Below the pieces are notes generated by a model. That model did not search any database and was not told where the DNA came from. It saw nothing but the letters and a program-made list of their open reading frames with translations. From contig JABLUY010000308.1 of the NCBI GenBank assembly GCA_013306675.1, positions 1 through 36,786 of the forward strand: a stretch of 36,786 bases of DNA, in the 5' to 3' direction. The DNA comes from Thraustochytrium sp. TN22. Lineage: Eukaryota > Sar > Bigyra > Thraustochytrida > Thraustochytriidae. Below, in pieces: positions 34,744 through 36,786 of the stretch. Every line of letters begins with the position of its first letter. Within the stretch, counting starts at the first letter, position 1. The position numbers were made by a program, and so were the translations under genes.

Positions 34744-35479
34744 GCCAAGTGGGAGATGTTGAGACTGGATGCGACGAGACGAGGCAAGATGAGACGAGAC
34801 GAGACGAGACGAGATGAGATGATAAAGAGACGAAGCGAGGCAATGAGCGTTTGTTTGCCCTGCCAGCTGTCCATGCGCAATCATGTGTCAGCCGGCTCAC
34901 GGCCAGCGAGGAGGTGTAGGAAGCAGCTCCAGTGAGTCGGCCGCCCGACTTGGAGCACGTAATTATAAAAGTTAGTAATTTTCCGCCCACTGGCACTGCA
35001 CTCACCACCACTGTCAGTGCACTGGCTGCTGGCAGCCTGACTCGGACCCGGACCCGGGCCGGAGCTGCAATCATTGCCGTTCTCCTTCGAGTCAAGCGAG
35101 ACTCGGCCCGGAGAGCGCCGCCGCGGCCCGCGGCTGGTGCCGTGACGGCGTGGCGCCAGCTGCGGCCAGCGGCAGCAGCGGCAGCTGGTCCCGCGGGTCC
35201 GTCAGCGGGGCGGCGTGCGGCTCAGCTGCGCGCGCTGCACGCGGCGCAGGTCCGTAGGAACTAGGCCTACTAGGAAGCAAAATGCAGCAAGCCTGGCTGC
35301 GCCTGGCTGCAGCGCAGTTCTGTCCCTCGTGACAGGACCGACCTGTCCTGTTCCTGGCGGCCGTCCGTGTCCTTTGCACTTTGCAAGGTTTGCAAGTCAG
35401 GTGGGACTCGAAACAGATCGCGGGCCGGGCTCGAGCCGAACAGGCAGAGCAAATAAACATGTTGTATTAGTTGTAATGA
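34744..35479. other. Intergenic region between NIPA-D and NIPA-E
   Basis: About 740 bp with the NIPA-D promoter and NIPA-E 3' UTR. It contains a GAGAC pentanucleotide repeat, TTAGTAATT (34972-34980) and CACTGTCAGT (35009-35018). A 110-codon plus-strand frame from 34932 has no supporting features. Confidence 0.55.
34791..34822. repeat. (GAGAC)n / GAGAT pentanucleotide repeat
   Basis: Four perfect GAGAC units followed by GAGAT units lie just upstream of the NIPA-D start codon, in its presumed 5' UTR. Confidence 0.9.
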
Positions 35480-36649
35480 TCAAACGAATTTGTGGCCCTG
35501 GTCGCTCGCGGCTCGGGTAGTAGGGTCCGAAGGAAAGGGCTGTCTCGTAGTGGGGGACGACTCGGACGGCTCCGCCTGCTGGTCCTCTGCGCGAACCTTG
35601 TTCTCGAAGTCGAGATCCTGCATGCCGGCATGCTGGTCCGGCGAGGGTGCGACGGGCGCCGGTGGGCCCAAGACGGCGGTGCCGCTCGCGGCGAGCGTGA
35701 GCGCGCCGCCGATGATGGCGCAGAGCCCGAGAACGTAAACGATCCACTGCCGGCGCGAGAAGCAGTTCATCTCGCGGTAAAAGACGGCGCCGTTCACTGC
35801 GCTGAAAAAGATGAGCATGGTGCTGTAGAGCGGCGAATAGAGCACGCAGGAGAACTTGGCGAGACCCTGCGCAAAGTAGGAGAGCTCCACCACGGCTAGC
35901 ACGGCATACCAGAGCATAAAGAAGGCGCCCAGGAGCGGTTCGGCGCTCAAGGAGGACCGGCCAGCGATCTGCCCCTCGATCAGCTCCGAGACGGTCTTGA
36001 GCGTGATGGTCGCCTGCGAGCCGGCCAGGCCGGCGCAGATGGCATACACCAGGGGCATGAGCCGCGGCGGGAGCGCAAGCTGCAGGCGCGGGCTCTGGAT
36101 GACCGTCATGCAAACACCGAGCCCCGCGTAGGCGAGGACCTGCGTCGCGATGGTGGCGGGTTCATGCCAGAGTTGCTTGATGTCGTCCATGGAGTACTCG
36201 ACTTGCATGTGCGCGCCAAAGATGGTGCAGAGCACGGTGCCGGCGATGATGGCCAGACTGGCGCCGTACTCGCGCCAGCGCACGGTCTCATCCTCCAGCA
36301 TGCGCTCGCCCGTGAACTGCGTGAGCACGAGCGTGAGCGCGCCCAGCGCCGTGACGAGCGTGTGCGCGGTGAGCGCGTACGCCACGAGATCCAGCAGGAC
36401 GGGCGCGACGCCCATGAGCAGGAAGCCGAAGGCGAAGCGCGGCGAGCAAATCAGCCCCGGCACGGGCTCCGGCGAGCGCTGCCCGGGCTCCCTGCGGTCC
36501 TGCTGCGTGGCCGCCTGTTTCAAAATGACGTTCCCCACCGCGCAGGCCGTCGAGCTGACCACGGTGGCGGCCACGCCGGCCAGCCACAGCAGGTTCCCGC
36601 CGCCGAGCTCGTCCAGGTCGCCCGCGGCGGCCTCGCACGCGGCCTCCAT
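35480..36649 (-). CDS. NIPA/DUF803-type magnesium transporter, paralogue E
   Basis: This 389-residue paralogue is closer to A and B than to C and D. Shared blocks include NLLWLAGVAATVV, ALGALTLVLTQFTGERML, EYSMDDIKQLW, YSPLYSTMLIFFSAVNG and FYREMNCFSRRQW. About nine spans precede a Pro/Ser/Glu-rich tail of about 60 residues. The ATG at 36649 gives an N-terminus of the same length as in the paralogues. An upstream in-frame ATG at 36751 would add 34 Arg/Gly-rich residues that look like translated GC-rich leader. Its promoter lies mostly beyond the right edge of the window. The family suggests divalent cation transport. Confidence 0.85.
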   Translation of the reverse strand: MEAACEAAAGDLDELGGGNLLWLAGVAATVVSSTACAVGNVILKQAATQQDRREPGQRSPEPVPGLICSPRFAFGFLLMGVAPVLLDLVAYALTAHTLVTALGALTLVLTQFTGERMLEDETVRWREYGASLAIIAGTVLCTIFGAHMQVEYSMDDIKQLWHEPATIATQVLAYAGLGVCMTVIQSPRLQLALPPRLMPLVYAICAGLAGSQATITLKTVSELIEGQIAGRSSLSAEPLLGAFFMLWYAVLAVVELSYFAQGLAKFSCVLYSPLYSTMLIFFSAVNGAVFYREMNCFSRRQWIVYVLGLCAIIGGALTLAASGTAVLGPPAPVAPSPDQHAGMQDLDFENKVRAEDQQAEPSESSPTTRQPFPSDPTTRAASDQGHKFV

Positions 36650-36786
36650 GCCGGCCGCCGCGCGCGCCGCGCGGCCGCCGCGTCCGCGCGTACGGCCGCG
36701 CCGCCTTTCCGGTTCTCCTCCTCGCCGCGCCAGCCCGCGCCAGCCCGCCATGTCGCGCCATGCCGGCTCGTGCCGGGCGGCGCGGG

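Noticed and set aside
1-36786. tRNA, rRNA or other structured RNA genes
   Set aside because: No cloverleaf-like T-arm (GGTTCGA-type) with matching acceptor stem or rRNA-like stretch was noticed on reading; a covariance-model scan could not be run.

Overview
The window is nuclear DNA of a compact, very GC-rich (by eye around two thirds GC or more), flagellated microbial eukaryote. The genes are eukaryotic: eIF3g, XPA, a Golgi GRASP protein, a TRP-type channel, an MDM1-like microtubule protein and NIPA-type transporters. Nearly all open frames are uninterrupted, coding third positions are almost all G or C, several starts sit in Kozak-like GCC(GCC)ATGG contexts, and all three standard stop codons are used. 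Only one intron could be shown (84 nt, in the GRASP gene). The gene content would fit an alga or heterotrophic flagellate such as a haptophyte or stramenopile, but I cannot fix the lineage from sequence alone.

Left part (1-17.3 kb) is a housekeeping block with alternating convergent and divergent genes: membrane RING-H2 E3 ligase (+), eIF3g (-), thymidylate kinase (+), an unrecognised gene (+), an MDM1-like [ST]EYxxxF-repeat protein (+), fumarylacetoacetase (-), GRASP with one intron (+), an ankyrin/TRP-like channel (-), a 95-residue basic protein (+) and the repair protein XPA (-). Divergent pairs share GC-rich spacers of 0.7-1.1 kb. Convergent ends are 70-640 bp apart. A ~350-bp tandem duplication covers the 3' end of the thymidylate kinase gene and the 5' end of its neighbour.

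Central part (17.5-24.4 kb) is a single 2278-codon frame on the minus strand. It encodes a protein with a basic N-terminus, a WW domain and a SAM domain, followed by some 1900 residues of Ser/Asp/Glu-rich low-complexity sequence.

Right part (25-36.8 kb) is an accessory-looking region. Five NIPA/DUF803-type (putative Mg2+ transporter) paralogues all lie on the minus strand, with a decayed 3'-end copy beside the first. The cluster is interrupted by a plus-strand gene with a possible TIR-like N-terminal domain and eight 126-bp TPR repeats, followed by about 1 kb of apparently decayed or unresolved coding sequence. In the TPR array the helix B DNA is nearly identical between units while helix A varies, as expected of a recognition surface kept variable by repeat homogenisation. 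This effector-plus-TPR gene is the best candidate here for an undescribed biological system. The NIPA expansion and the GRASP fused to a small C-terminal domain are the next most notable.
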